Position numbers and translations under genes: made by a program
In this document: positions 45,537-53,508 of the stretch, piece after piece
How positions within the stretch are numbered: position 1 is the first letter of the stretch
Layout: each line of letters begins with the position of its first letter
The notes under the pieces: model-generated
What the model was told of the DNA's origin: nothing
Database searches by the model: none
Seen by the model: the letters and a program-made list of their open reading frames with translations, nothing else
From: Paenibacillus marchantiophytorum
GTDB taxonomy: Bacteria; Bacillota; Bacilli; Paenibacillales; NBRC-103111
NCBI RefSeq assembly: GCF_014640555.1
Contig: NZ_BMHE01000003.1
Location: 124,001 to 188,000 of the forward strand
DNA: 64,000 nt
Reading direction: 5' to 3'

Positions 45537-46343
45537 TTATATCGCTTGCGCAATGATTTGCATTCGTCTGCCTACCATTTCATTGCTATAAGTAAGCGGG
45601 CCTTGCAGGTCGTAATTGTTAATATGAGGCGCTGGTTTATCAAAGAGCTGCACGAGGCGGAAACCAGAAGAAGCGAGATACTGCACCAATTCTTGCGGAA
45701 ATAAGAGACGATGTTTGAGATGCTCTACAATCGGCTTAAAGCCATCAACTGTCCAGCAATAATCACGCTCCAGTATTTGGTTTGCCAAGTCTATGCTGAA
45801 TCGTGTTTGCAGAGAAACAACCTTTTCTTTCACCTGCCTCTGTTCAACCAGTTCATCTGTAAGCCAACGCTGCCCTTCTTTCGTCAGAAAAAAAGCGGCG
45901 TTTCGCATATCAAGGTACAGCAGCCCATCTGTATGAAGATGCCTGCGGAAACACTGCAAGCTTGAGAGAACAGCATCATTGGAGAAGTTGTATAGAAAGG
46001 TGCTTCCCACACAAAAGAGCGCATCAAACTGCTGGTGAAGCGAGAAATTAGCTTGATCACCGTATACGAATGACAATTCGGGATAATGTTCTTTTGCCCA
46101 GAAGAGCATCTCTTCCGAGTTGTCAAGCCCGACAGCCTCGTATCCCATACGATTCAGATAAGCTACTTCACGACCAGGTCCGCAGCCGATATCCAGCACT
46201 TTTTTGCCTACCTTATATTCGCTCAAAAGCTTATGTATGAAATGCGCCATGCTTAGATCATGTTCGCCACTGAATGCCAAGTAAAGCGATGGGTTCGTAT
46301 GCAAGAAATTATCTGTATCCAACTTGAGGTTCATTCGCGTCAT
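45537..46343 (-). CDS. Class I SAM-dependent methyltransferase
   Basis: A 268-residue cytoplasmic methyltransferase. Motif I is KVLDIGCGPGREVAYLNRMG (about residue 45), the acidic ribose-binding residue is in AVGLDNSEEML, and motif IV is ALFCVGSTFLYN. The C-terminal half (about 150-260) is probably the substrate lid. Its ATG at 46343 overlaps the stop of the DUF364 gene by four bases (ATGA), so it is coupled. The target is unknown; N-methylation of an amino-acid-derived ligand or O-methylation of a carboxylate would fit. Small-molecule rather than RNA methylation is inferred from operon context only. Confidence 0.88.
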   Translation of the reverse strand: MTRMNLKLDTDNFLHTNPSLYLAFSGEHDLSMAHFIHKLLSEYKVGKKVLDIGCGPGREVAYLNRMGYEAVGLDNSEEMLFWAKEHYPELSFVYGDQANFSLHQQFDALFCVGSTFLYNFSNDAVLSSLQCFRRHLHTDGLLYLDMRNAAFFLTKEGQRWLTDELVEQRQVKEKVVSLQTRFSIDLANQILERDYCWTVDGFKPIVEHLKHRLLFPQELVQYLASSGFRLVQLFDKPAPHINNYDLQGPLTYSNEMVGRRMQIIAQAI

Positions 46344-47173
46344 CTTCCTTCCTTTTCACTTGTGTAGCCGTAGAGAAGTGATTCGCCTGCACTGAACTGG
46401 GTGAATGGGAACGGCTCAGCAACTAGCGCTGTGACGCCCTGATTGATAAATTGAGCAATAACAGCACTTCCTGTTTGTGCATATACGGTTAAAGGAATTT
46501 GCCTTGCCCGGACTCTTTCCAAAATATGATCAAACGTTCCATTGCTTAGCGTCATACCTGTGCAGATCACACTATCCGCATCATTCAGCACGTTATCCAT
46601 GTCCTTCTCCACAATATCTCCCCACTGGGTTTCCGCGAGCTGCAAATCACAAGGCAAACAAATCCCGCCATGTGCTCGAATCGCTTCAATTAGTGGATTG
46701 ACCACGCCGATGAGCGCCACTTTCTGCGAGGGTTGAATATTCGCCATATCCGCAATAAGGGCATCACGCAGCTTCGCTTTCTGAATAGGCGTTCCAGCGG
46801 GGATTCGCGTTATCCTGTCGCTTAACGCTTCATGCGGGTAGACACTGCCTAGGTAAGCATCCAAAGCCGCGATCTGCACTGGCAACCTCTTATCCTGCAG
46901 CGCAATATGCAACGGCATTCCAGAAAGCTGCGCTGCCGCTTCCATTTCCACTTGCTCCGAAGTATGTGAACAAGCGCCGAAAGCCGCTTCCACTCTAACT
47001 AGTAAATAGTAATTGTGATACTTGGTAATGGAGGCTGGAAACTGCGTCGTTTGATAAATGTAAGATGATCCCGTAACTGTTAACGTTTCTGGTTTTGGTC
47101 CAAGCTTGCCTTCCAGTACGGCTTCTAGCAATTCCGCAATTGTATGCGGTGAATCTGTCAGGGGTGGTCTCAT
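46340..47173 (-). CDS. DUF4213/DUF364 protein, putative metal-chelate-related
   Basis: A 277-residue protein. The N-terminal third resembles the enolase-N-like DUF4213 domain (VRVEAAFGACSHTSEQ). The C-terminal Rossmann-like part matches DUF364, named as a putative heavy-metal chelation domain, with KVALIGVVNPLIEAIRAHG, ADSVICTGMTLSNGTFDHIL and the terminal VALVAEPFPFTQFSAGESLL segment. No enzymatic activity is established for the family. ATG 47173 overlaps the ATP-grasp stop (ATGA). Its position between ligase and methyltransferase suggests a role in making, loading or unloading the chelate. Confidence 0.82.
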   Translation of the reverse strand: MRPPLTDSPHTIAELLEAVLEGKLGPKPETLTVTGSSYIYQTTQFPASITKYHNYYLLVRVEAAFGACSHTSEQVEMEAAAQLSGMPLHIALQDKRLPVQIAALDAYLGSVYPHEALSDRITRIPAGTPIQKAKLRDALIADMANIQPSQKVALIGVVNPLIEAIRAHGGICLPCDLQLAETQWGDIVEKDMDNVLNDADSVICTGMTLSNGTFDHILERVRARQIPLTVYAQTGSAVIAQFINQGVTALVAEPFPFTQFSAGESLLYGYTSEKEGR

Positions 47174-48429
47174 TCGGATGCCTCATGAAGATCATAATGA
47201 AAGATCATACGCTTAACCGCTTCTTCTGCATAAGCTCTAGCATTTAAACCTTCCTTATCATGGGTGATGACATAGCCTAAGTAGCAGGCGTTATCTATCG
47301 GAGTGGCAATTGTTGTGCACTCACAGTCTTCGACGTTGAAGCGGGTAATATGGTCATCCGACGCTAGTAAATCAATATCTTGAATGCGAGTAAGCTTGCC
47401 ACCATGCGGAGGAACGAGGAACATCACAGCGCTGCTTGTAATCCCGTTATTTTGGGGAGCGATGTACGGTTTGGAGCCTAATGAGATATCTACAAATGCT
47501 TGAAGCAAATGTATATCCGTAACATTTTGTATAAGTTCAACAATATAGTTCCCTGCCGTCCTTGGATTGATCTCGACGATACGCGGCCCATCTGCGGTAA
47601 TTTTCACTTCTGTATGGGCAATCCCATGATTAAAATCTACGGCTTTCAGCGCGTCTAGAACAAACTGGGTCACTACCATTCGCGTTTCTTCGCTTAACTT
47701 TGCAGGAAACATGTGCCCATTCTCAATAAAATAGGGGGAGCCGGTTACGGATTTGTCTGTAATGCCGATTATGGTTGTTTCACCCTGATAGGTGACGCTC
47801 TCTACACTCACTTCTTCCCCTGTCATGAATTCTTCGAGAAGATAGGTACAGTCCCTTGCCTGGTCTCGAAAATTAAGCGGGAAGTCCTCCAATGCCTGAT
47901 AAGCGTCCTTTAGCTCATCTGCATTCTGAATGAGCCTAACAAATGCGCTGGATGCCAGATCTACCGGTTTGATAACTAGCGGAAAGCCGATGTCTTGAGC
48001 AGCTTCTTCGACCTCTGCGAGATGATGCGCAAGACGATACTTAGGGTTGGCAAGACCCGCTCTATCAAGTGCGCGGCGCATAAGATGTTTATGACGGACG
48101 GTTTTCACTGCTTTAGGGAACGGACATGGGAGATTCAAAGCGTCTGCTACCTCCCTCACCACCTCAATGTAGTAATCACAAACAGTAATGACACCATCGA
48201 ATGACATGGGGCGCAAAAATGCAATTAGATGAGGGATATCATTCGTTTCTGTTACATAAACTGAATCGGCATTTCTGATCACTGGATGCTTTTCTGGGCT
48301 ATGTGCATGCTGATAATGCTCCAGCTTTCGAGTTACAAACGTGTACGTATGCCCTTGCGACTTGAGCAAAGCCGGCAACAGAATACCGCTTGCTCCTACC
48401 CAGCTCTCTATCATTAAAAGATGTGCCAT
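47170..48429 (-). CDS. ATP-grasp ligase, first gene of the metallophore-like operon
   Basis: A 419-residue ATP-grasp enzyme of the carboxylate-amine ligase type (BacD/carbamoyl-phosphate-synthase-like). An N-terminal Rossmann-like subdomain (MAHLLMIESWVGASGILLP) is followed by the grasp fold: FPLVIKPVDLASSAFV (nucleotide Lys), YLLEEFMTGEEVSVESVTY, and the Mg-binding VEINPRTAGNYIVELIQ. Such enzymes join two amino acids, or an amino acid to another amine, through an acyl phosphate. AAGGAGG precedes ATG 48429. It is promoter-proximal in a nine-gene operon and probably performs the condensation that builds the secreted ligand; substrates are unknown. Confidence 0.9.
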   Translation of the reverse strand: MAHLLMIESWVGASGILLPALLKSQGHTYTFVTRKLEHYQHAHSPEKHPVIRNADSVYVTETNDIPHLIAFLRPMSFDGVITVCDYYIEVVREVADALNLPCPFPKAVKTVRHKHLMRRALDRAGLANPKYRLAHHLAEVEEAAQDIGFPLVIKPVDLASSAFVRLIQNADELKDAYQALEDFPLNFRDQARDCTYLLEEFMTGEEVSVESVTYQGETTIIGITDKSVTGSPYFIENGHMFPAKLSEETRMVVTQFVLDALKAVDFNHGIAHTEVKITADGPRIVEINPRTAGNYIVELIQNVTDIHLLQAFVDISLGSKPYIAPQNNGITSSAVMFLVPPHGGKLTRIQDIDLLASDDHITRFNVEDCECTTIATPIDNACYLGYVITHDKEGLNARAYAEEAVKRMIFHYDLHEASE

Positions 48430-48452
48430 GGGATACCTCCTTGGAATTTCGT

Positions 48453-48473
48453 TAATAGTAAATTTTACTATTA
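48453..48473. promoter_or_regulatory. 21-bp perfect palindrome, putative metalloregulator operator
   Basis: Arms TAATAGTAAA and TTTACTATTA around one central T, beginning seven bases downstream of the -10 box and so over the probable transcription start. The inner 7-1-7 symmetry is the geometry of Fur-family sites, although the bases match neither the usual Fur nor the Zur consensus. Confidence 0.75.
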
Positions 48474-48479
48474 GTAGCG

Positions 48480-48508
48480 AGTATACGTCACCTGTTTTAC
48501 ATTGTCAA
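48480..48508 (-). promoter_or_regulatory. Strong promoter of the metallophore-like operon
   Basis: On the minus strand TTGACA (48508-48503), exactly 17 bases, TATACT (48485-48480). It is the best promoter match in the window, as expected for an operon kept off by a tight repressor. Confidence 0.85.
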
Positions 48509-48602
48509 TCGTCTAAAGAAATTTTTTCCACTTCTTGACCCTTGCAACCATACTTGCTTTGCTAACGAAATATATTGGCCTCTAGGTGGGCGGGTTTATG
48601 CT

Positions 48603-48905
48603 TTTGACTGGATTTACTCCAGTCAAATTAGCTTATTCGTCTCCTGAACACGATAACACTGGAGTTTTTCCAGTGGAATTCGGATTTCAGCCACTAGGAT
48701 GGCTGTTTTTTGCTTTTCACTGGAGAAACTCCAGTCAAAGTTGCATTTCCACCTCCAAAACACGATAACACTGGAGTTTTTCCAGTGGAATTCGGATTTC
48801 AGCCACTAGGATGGCCGTTTTTAGCTTTTCACTGGAGAAACTCCAGTCAAAGTTGCATTTCCACCTCCAAAACACGATAACACTGGAGTTTTTCCAGTGG
48901 AATTC
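48603..48905 (+). repeat. 112-bp tandem repeat with paired hairpins
   Basis: Roughly 2.7 units with an exact 112-base period (CGATAACACTGG at 48651, 48763 and 48875). Each unit has two small hairpins: CACTGGA-GTTTT-TCCAGTG and ACTGGAG-AAA-CTCCAGT. The first unit is degenerate. Apparent plus-strand reading frames across it are by-products of the repeat. Confidence 0.85.
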
Positions 48906-49032
48906 GGGAACAGGGTTGGGGTTGGGCCGCGGCCATTCATTTGCGAAGCTCTGTTATGAACGAGATCAAGGATCTTCTCCTCAACTACACTTTCCTGCCA
49001 GCGTTGCTGAATTACAACATTTTTTTGAAAAA

Positions 49033-49955
49033 GTAAAGCGGCTTTGCCGCCCTGAGGGATGAGCATCTTCATAACGGTTTTCACCAATATAGCGGATCCT
49101 ATTTCCCTTGGGCTTTGCAATGACAGAGAGCGTCGTGTGAAAAGGAACTATGATCCGCTAAATGGCGGGAACTGGGGTAAAAGTAGCATGAAAAGGAACT
49201 GAGATCCGCTATTTAAGCGGAACCTGCTGATTCCAACCGGGAAATGGTGCAATAGCGGATCGTAGTTCCCTCTGGCGTGGAATATGGCGGTTTTCGGAAT
49301 TATAGCGGACTGTAGTTCCCTCTGGATCCTTATCATGACACATTTTCCTACAATCGCGGCTTGACGTTCCCTTATCTCCGCGCGATTTCAAAGCTAGAGG
49401 ATCTCATTCTGCCAAATAGCTTGTTTATACCTCCAAACCAGCAGCAATTGGAACAAACAAGTACGTTCACAGCTACCTTGTTCTCATCGCACCGCATCTC
49501 GTCTCGTATCATCGCATCTTATTACAACTCTTCTCTTTTCTTCTCAACACATCGCACCGCATCGAACCCCTCCATCGTGATGGGGCCGCCTACAACCCAA
49601 GCCTGGAGACTGGCGTCAATCTCCAACATTTAAATTCTGGGCCAGCTTCACTCACCCCAACCCAAAAACATGTCTCTTAGACCTTCGTCGATGGTTGACT
49701 TGACATACGTCCTCAGACAAGACACGGCTCCACTCTTCCGTTTCTCAGCATGAACACGTCGTGCAGAAACACTCCTTTGCACCAAAAAGGCACCACCTTA
49801 AGATCGTGGCACCCTTCACATGCGAGCAGTGCCGATTCTCATCAAAGAAAAATTCGGTGTAGGATGTCCTGTTTCATACTCTACATGTACCAAAAAACTA
49901 AAAAGGGAGAATCCCTTAAATCCACCGAAAAAACTTATACTTTCTATTATTCAAA
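49033..49955 (+). repeat. Dispersed repeat family B, copy 3 (long form)
   Basis: About 920 bp. It has the motif array (TAGCGGATCC, GGAACTATGATCCGCTA, GGAACTGAGATCCGCTA, TAGCGGATCGTAGTTCC, TAGCGGACTGTAGTTCC), the CTCATCGCA-rich middle, an IS91-like remnant with an internal deletion, and the right end AAAAACTTATACTTTC. It ends nine bases before the terminator at 49964. No gene is present in 48430-50054. Confidence 0.85.
49690..49880 (-). pseudogene. Decayed IS91-like transposase N-terminus (copy in B3)
   Basis: Same remnant as at 12159-12485, with about 110 bases deleted between the CSHVKG-type segment and the start region. Frameshifts remain. The catalytic domain is absent. Confidence 0.5.
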
Positions 49956-49963
49956 GTAAAAAC

Positions 49964-50001
49964 CCTGCCCACAAACGAGAATTCAATCGTTTGTGGGCAG
50001 G
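49964..50001 (-). terminator. Terminator of the alpha/beta hydrolase gene
   Basis: Perfect 15-base arms CCTGCCCACAAACGA / TCGTTTGTGGGCAGG with an eight-base loop, then TTTTTAC on the minus strand. Confidence 0.9.
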
Positions 50002-50054
50002 ATTTTATTCTGGCTGTATGGCCGGTCCAATCACATTTCGTTGACGCCAATGGT

Positions 50055-51023
50055 CTATTTTTTGGCCAAGGCCAATATTTCATCTGCTACGAGATCAGGG
50101 CGGTATTGATGGATATAATGTTCCGTATCCTTGACCACTAGCTGCTTCCCTTGCAAGGACCAGGAAGTAAATTCCGCCTCGTATTTGTTCCAAACGTCAT
50201 TGGTAACCCCTAAGTAATCCGATGTCAGTATGGTAAGTGGGAATGGGAATGGCTTTTTGTTATCCAATACGACCTTCGCATTAACCTTGAATTGCTGCAG
50301 CTCGTCCGCTATATTGGCATTTTCAAGCTTCAGCAATGAGGCTGTCAGGTCAATCCCTTTCAGTTCCTCTGGCACGAACTTCAAGTCGTTACGAATTGAA
50401 CGCGAGCTAGCGACAACACTGTCAGATTGAAAAAGCAACCGAATCACGCCTGTTTTTATGAGCAGCTTTTTCATAAAGCCGTCGCTTACTGGATCCGTGT
50501 CGTTGTAATAATATTCGGGACTTCCGCTATCCAGCATCACGATGCCTTTTACTTCGCCCGGGTATTTCTGCGCAAACCGCAGCGTTTCAAGGGAACCTAG
50601 AGAATGCCCCACGAATAGATATGGCGGCTTCTGGCCGGATAGCTGCAGTACTTCGTGTATTTCGTTCGTGATCGTATCGATGTCGCGCTTCTTGTCCGTC
50701 GTATCACTGTACCCATATCCGAACCGATCATAGACGGCGAATTTAACATGTGGCATAAGCTTCTCATATAAAGGAGAGAAATCAACATACGGATTGGCTG
50801 TACCCCAACCAGATGCGAATACTACCGTAACATCCCCTTGACCGCCGGAATATAAATGCATGTTTTTCCCATCCACTTTGTACAATTTTCCGCTAGGGGT
50901 ATATGATTTGAGATCCTTTCGGACGCTCACCTGCTCATATATCGCACCTGATCCCAGTAGAACAAGAATAGCTGCCAACCCGACAACAACAGTCTTCCAT
51001 AATCTTCTAAGCCATTTATTCAT
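50055..51023 (-). CDS. Membrane-anchored alpha/beta hydrolase
   Basis: A 322-residue alpha/beta-hydrolase with an N-terminal membrane helix (VVVGLAAILVLLGSGAIY) that would anchor the catalytic domain outside the membrane. The nucleophile elbow is GHSLGS (about residue 142). The oxyanion region is FASGWGTANPY, with YDRFGYGYSDT after strand 4 and the catalytic His probably in DTEHYIHQY near the C-terminus. Substrate unknown (ester, lipid or peptide). The upstream region has a -10 box and an 11-bp-period direct repeat of OmpR type, and a two-component system is encoded next door on the same strand, so it may be a target of that system. Confidence 0.9.
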   Translation of the reverse strand: MNKWLRRLWKTVVVGLAAILVLLGSGAIYEQVSVRKDLKSYTPSGKLYKVDGKNMHLYSGGQGDVTVVFASGWGTANPYVDFSPLYEKLMPHVKFAVYDRFGYGYSDTTDKKRDIDTITNEIHEVLQLSGQKPPYLFVGHSLGSLETLRFAQKYPGEVKGIVMLDSGSPEYYYNDTDPVSDGFMKKLLIKTGVIRLLFQSDSVVASSRSIRNDLKFVPEELKGIDLTASLLKLENANIADELQQFKVNAKVVLDNKKPFPFPLTILTSDYLGVTNDVWNKYEAEFTSWSLQGKQLVVKDTEHYIHQYRPDLVADEILALAKK

Positions 51024-51049
51024 CTCTCACACTCCCTTGTAGTCCCTTA

Positions 51050-51105
51050 AGTATACATGCCCAATCTTACGCAAGAAAAAACAGTATCTTAATTCCAGCT
51101 TAATT
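51050..51105 (-). promoter_or_regulatory. Candidate OmpR/PhoB-type activated promoter of the hydrolase gene
   Basis: TATACT (minus, 51055-51050) with a weak TTTCTT -35 (51078-51073). Upstream is a direct repeat CTTAATT-N4-CTTAATT (51088-51105, 11-base period), centred near -53. Weak -35 plus tandem half-sites suits activation by an OmpR-family regulator. Confidence 0.45.
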
Positions 51106-51173
51106 ATTTATGATGTGACAACGATAACTGAAATAGTGGCTTTCCAAACAGTCATTGAACTGTGAGGCATGCC

Positions 51174-51367
51174 CCCTGACGAACTCAATAACCCTTATTT
51201 AATCAAAATGGGTCATTTGAAAAATCTAATGAATTCCCAATGCCTTATTTCAAGCAAATGATCACCATTCCGCCTGAAAACTAGTCGATAACACCAATAC
51301 AATTCATTAGATCGCACAAACTAGTCAATTTCTCGTCTATAAGCATCATGCGGTTCATTAGATTGAC
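51174..51367 (+). repeat. Dispersed repeat family A, copy 4
   Basis: Same orientation as copy 1. CCTGACGAACTCAATAACCC at the left, AATCTAATGAATTC and CAATTCATTAGATC inside, GGTTCATTAGAT at the right. Confidence 0.8.
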
Positions 51368-51411
51368 AGATTAATGATGCGGAGGGCTCGGTGGGCGGGG
51401 GCCGAAACGGC

Positions 51412-51578
51412 GACGGTTCGGCAGCGCAGGGGCAGGCCTAGGGACTCAGTTGGAGCTAAGCTCGGCAGTGCGGGAGTAGGCCTAGGAACTCAGTTGGAGC
51501 TCAACTCGGCAGTGCGGGAGTAGGCCTAGTGGACTCAGTTGGAGCTCAACTCGGCAGCGCGGGCAGTAAGGCCTAGGG
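51412..51578 (+). repeat. GC-rich tandem repeat, about 44-bp unit
   Basis: Three to four copies of a unit running AGGCCTAGGAACTCAGTTGG then AGCTCAACTCGGCAGTGCGG. It is followed by short CGGGCTTGGTT duplications (51600-51630). GC content is far above the surroundings. No unique spacers, so not CRISPR; no convincing coding frame. Confidence 0.8.
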
Positions 51579-51663
51579 GACCAAGGCTCGAGCTCGGCTC
51601 GGGCTTGGTTCGGGCTTGGTTCGGACTAGCGCTTGCCCCTAACGTGGCGATGACGACACATAC

Positions 51664-51693
51664 AAAAGAGCTAAGCAGACGCTTAGCTCTTTT
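51664..51693 (-). terminator. Terminator of the two-component/oxidase operon
   Basis: Perfect 13-base arms AAAAGAGCTAAGC / GCTTAGCTCTTTT with an AGAC loop, about 60 bases past the kinase stop. Confidence 0.9.
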
Positions 51694-51753
51694 CAATCAT
51701 CATTTGAAGATGTCCCTCCTACCATGCTTATCTGCTGCTGTCCTCACTTGCGG

Positions 51754-53508
51754 CTATCCGTTCCATATCAACAAAATAATGGTTCCTTGACCAGGTTGGG
51801 TCTCAACAGAAATCCGTCCACCCATGGCTTCAATCAGTCCCTTGGATATAGCCATGCCGAGACCGGAGCCGTTGGACGTGGACGCCGTATCCGTACCGCG
51901 GTAATAACGCTCGAACAGCCGGCTCAATGTAGTTTCATCCATGCCATCGCCATCGTCGGCGAATCGAATAGTAAAGCTGCGGTCTTCACTCGCCAAGAGC
52001 GAGACAGTCAAAATCGTATCAGGCGGGTTATGCAGCAGCGAATTAGCCGTTAAATTATTGACGACGCGTTCCAGCCAAGGGGTGTACATTCGAACCATGA
52101 CATCGGTTTGCGCAGCATGAAATACAATTCGCTGCTTCCCGTAAGCAGGATCAGCAGCAGCCAGCACAAGCGTTTGCTGGAGCCAAGCGTTCAATTCAAC
52201 CTCCGTAGTCTCTGGAGGAAGGATTCCTGTCTTCAGTCGGTACGTCATAGCCAGATCGTTGATCAAATTATCCATATGGCCCGATTTGTCCAGCATGAGC
52301 GCTGAGAACTTGCGTACCTCCTCCTGCGACCAGTCATAGGAAGGCTCAACCAGCAAATGGGCATAGCCCGTTATCGAAGACAACGGTGTTTTCAAATCAT
52401 GCGTAATGCCTGCAAGCCATTCCTCCCGCATGCTCTCCGACTGCTCTCGCATAGCTTGATCTTTCTGCAATGTAGCAGATAATTTGGCGATAGAAACCAT
52501 CATGTCGGCATAAACACGGTACCTCCGCCGCCATTTGCCAGCAGGTGTTCGGCTGCGCTGAAATCCACGCCGATCAACAGGCTCTTGATACACGGCATTG
52601 CCGATGGAGTCAAGCCATACCAGCATGTGGAGCATCGGTGCCCCAAAGCGATGGGCCTGCCATAATGAGAGCAGTACAAACAAGACCACTAAGACGGTAA
52701 ACATGACAGCTAAACCAAGGAAGACAACCTGATACTCCTCCGGAATCCAGGGTTTTGTGCCTGAATCCGAATCTACTCCTTTATTCGGCTCTCCTACCAA
52801 CCATGTGCGTCCCGTCTGCTCGTCGTATAATGTTCTCATATGAAAGCCGTATCGTTCGCTATATAATGTGCGAAGCGCCATCTCCTGAACGGTATATTGC
52901 GATGGTACCCCATTAGGTTTGTTATAGGAGGCCAGTTCCAAACCTTCCGGATCAAGCAATTGGAAATAAGCATGAGCTGCTTTGATTTCCCCAGCTATGG
53001 CATCAGGCAGCACAAACTGTTTATCCGCAACTGGGAATGTTCCCTCGCTCACCTGCTTTAATAACGGATCTAATAGATTAGGGGCTCCATACACCAGCGT
53101 ATACAGCCTTCCATTCTTCTGTTGAATCAACAGCGCCAGTTGATAGGGAAATGGCTTGACTCCTGTCCAGTAGGCTACCAACTCGCCTGGTCTATAATGC
53201 TTGGGCACGTCATTTGGTGTATAATAGCTGCTTTCTTCATCACCGTTCTCATCTAGACTCTGCAACCAGCCTTTATTTTGCTTCACTTGTTCCAGCAAGT
53301 TAGGCGCAAACCGAATCCCCTCTTTTTCAAGCACAGAGGATTCTACCAGCCTTTCCAATCCTACACTGGCAAAATCACGCGTGACGCTGATTTCGACAAA
53401 GCGCTGCTTCATCCAGTAGAGTGTTATCCCGGCAATCAGCAGGACGACCATACCCGCGACAGTAAGTTGGAAAACGAACTTTAATGTTAACCTGCGTTTG
53501 ATTTTCAT
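51754..53508 (-). CDS. Membrane sensor histidine kinase (HisKA class)
   Basis: A 584-residue kinase. The first helix is at about residues 12-32, a long extracytoplasmic sensor (two repeated halves, each with a Tyr/Pro motif such as EESSYYTPNDVPKHYRPGEL and LELASYNKPNGVPSQYTVQE) runs to about 250, and a second helix lies at about 262-285. HisKA carries GITHDLKTPLSSITGYAHLL with the phospho-acceptor His, and the ATPase domain shows NLTANSLLHNPPD, FADDGDGMDE and GSGLGMAISKGLIEAMGG. ATG 53508 overlaps the response-regulator stop (ATGA). The duplicated sensor halves are unusual; the stimulus is unknown. Confidence 0.93.
   Translation of the reverse strand: MKIKRRLTLKFVFQLTVAGMVVLLIAGITLYWMKQRFVEISVTRDFASVGLERLVESSVLEKEGIRFAPNLLEQVKQNKGWLQSLDENGDEESSYYTPNDVPKHYRPGELVAYWTGVKPFPYQLALLIQQKNGRLYTLVYGAPNLLDPLLKQVSEGTFPVADKQFVLPDAIAGEIKAAHAYFQLLDPEGLELASYNKPNGVPSQYTVQEMALRTLYSERYGFHMRTLYDEQTGRTWLVGEPNKGVDSDSGTKPWIPEEYQVVFLGLAVMFTVLVVLFVLLSLWQAHRFGAPMLHMLVWLDSIGNAVYQEPVDRRGFQRSRTPAGKWRRRYRVYADMMVSIAKLSATLQKDQAMREQSESMREEWLAGITHDLKTPLSSITGYAHLLVEPSYDWSQEEVRKFSALMLDKSGHMDNLINDLAMTYRLKTGILPPETTEVELNAWLQQTLVLAAADPAYGKQRIVFHAAQTDVMVRMYTPWLERVVNNLTANSLLHNPPDTILTVSLLASEDRSFTIRFADDGDGMDETTLSRLFERYYRGTDTASTSNGSGLGMAISKGLIEAMGGRISVETQPGQGTIILLIWNG

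Noticed and set aside
38116..48429. Standard staphylopine/bacillopaline operon
   Set aside because: No nicotianamine-synthase-like, histidine-racemase-like or opine-dehydrogenase gene is present; only the transport and export parts correspond.
48586..49062. Plus-strand open frames of 60-83 codons over the 112-bp tandem repeat
   Set aside because: They reflect the repeat period and lack a start context or any protein-like pattern.
51412..51578. CRISPR array
   Set aside because: The 44-bp units are contiguous and near-identical with no unique spacers, and there are no cas genes.
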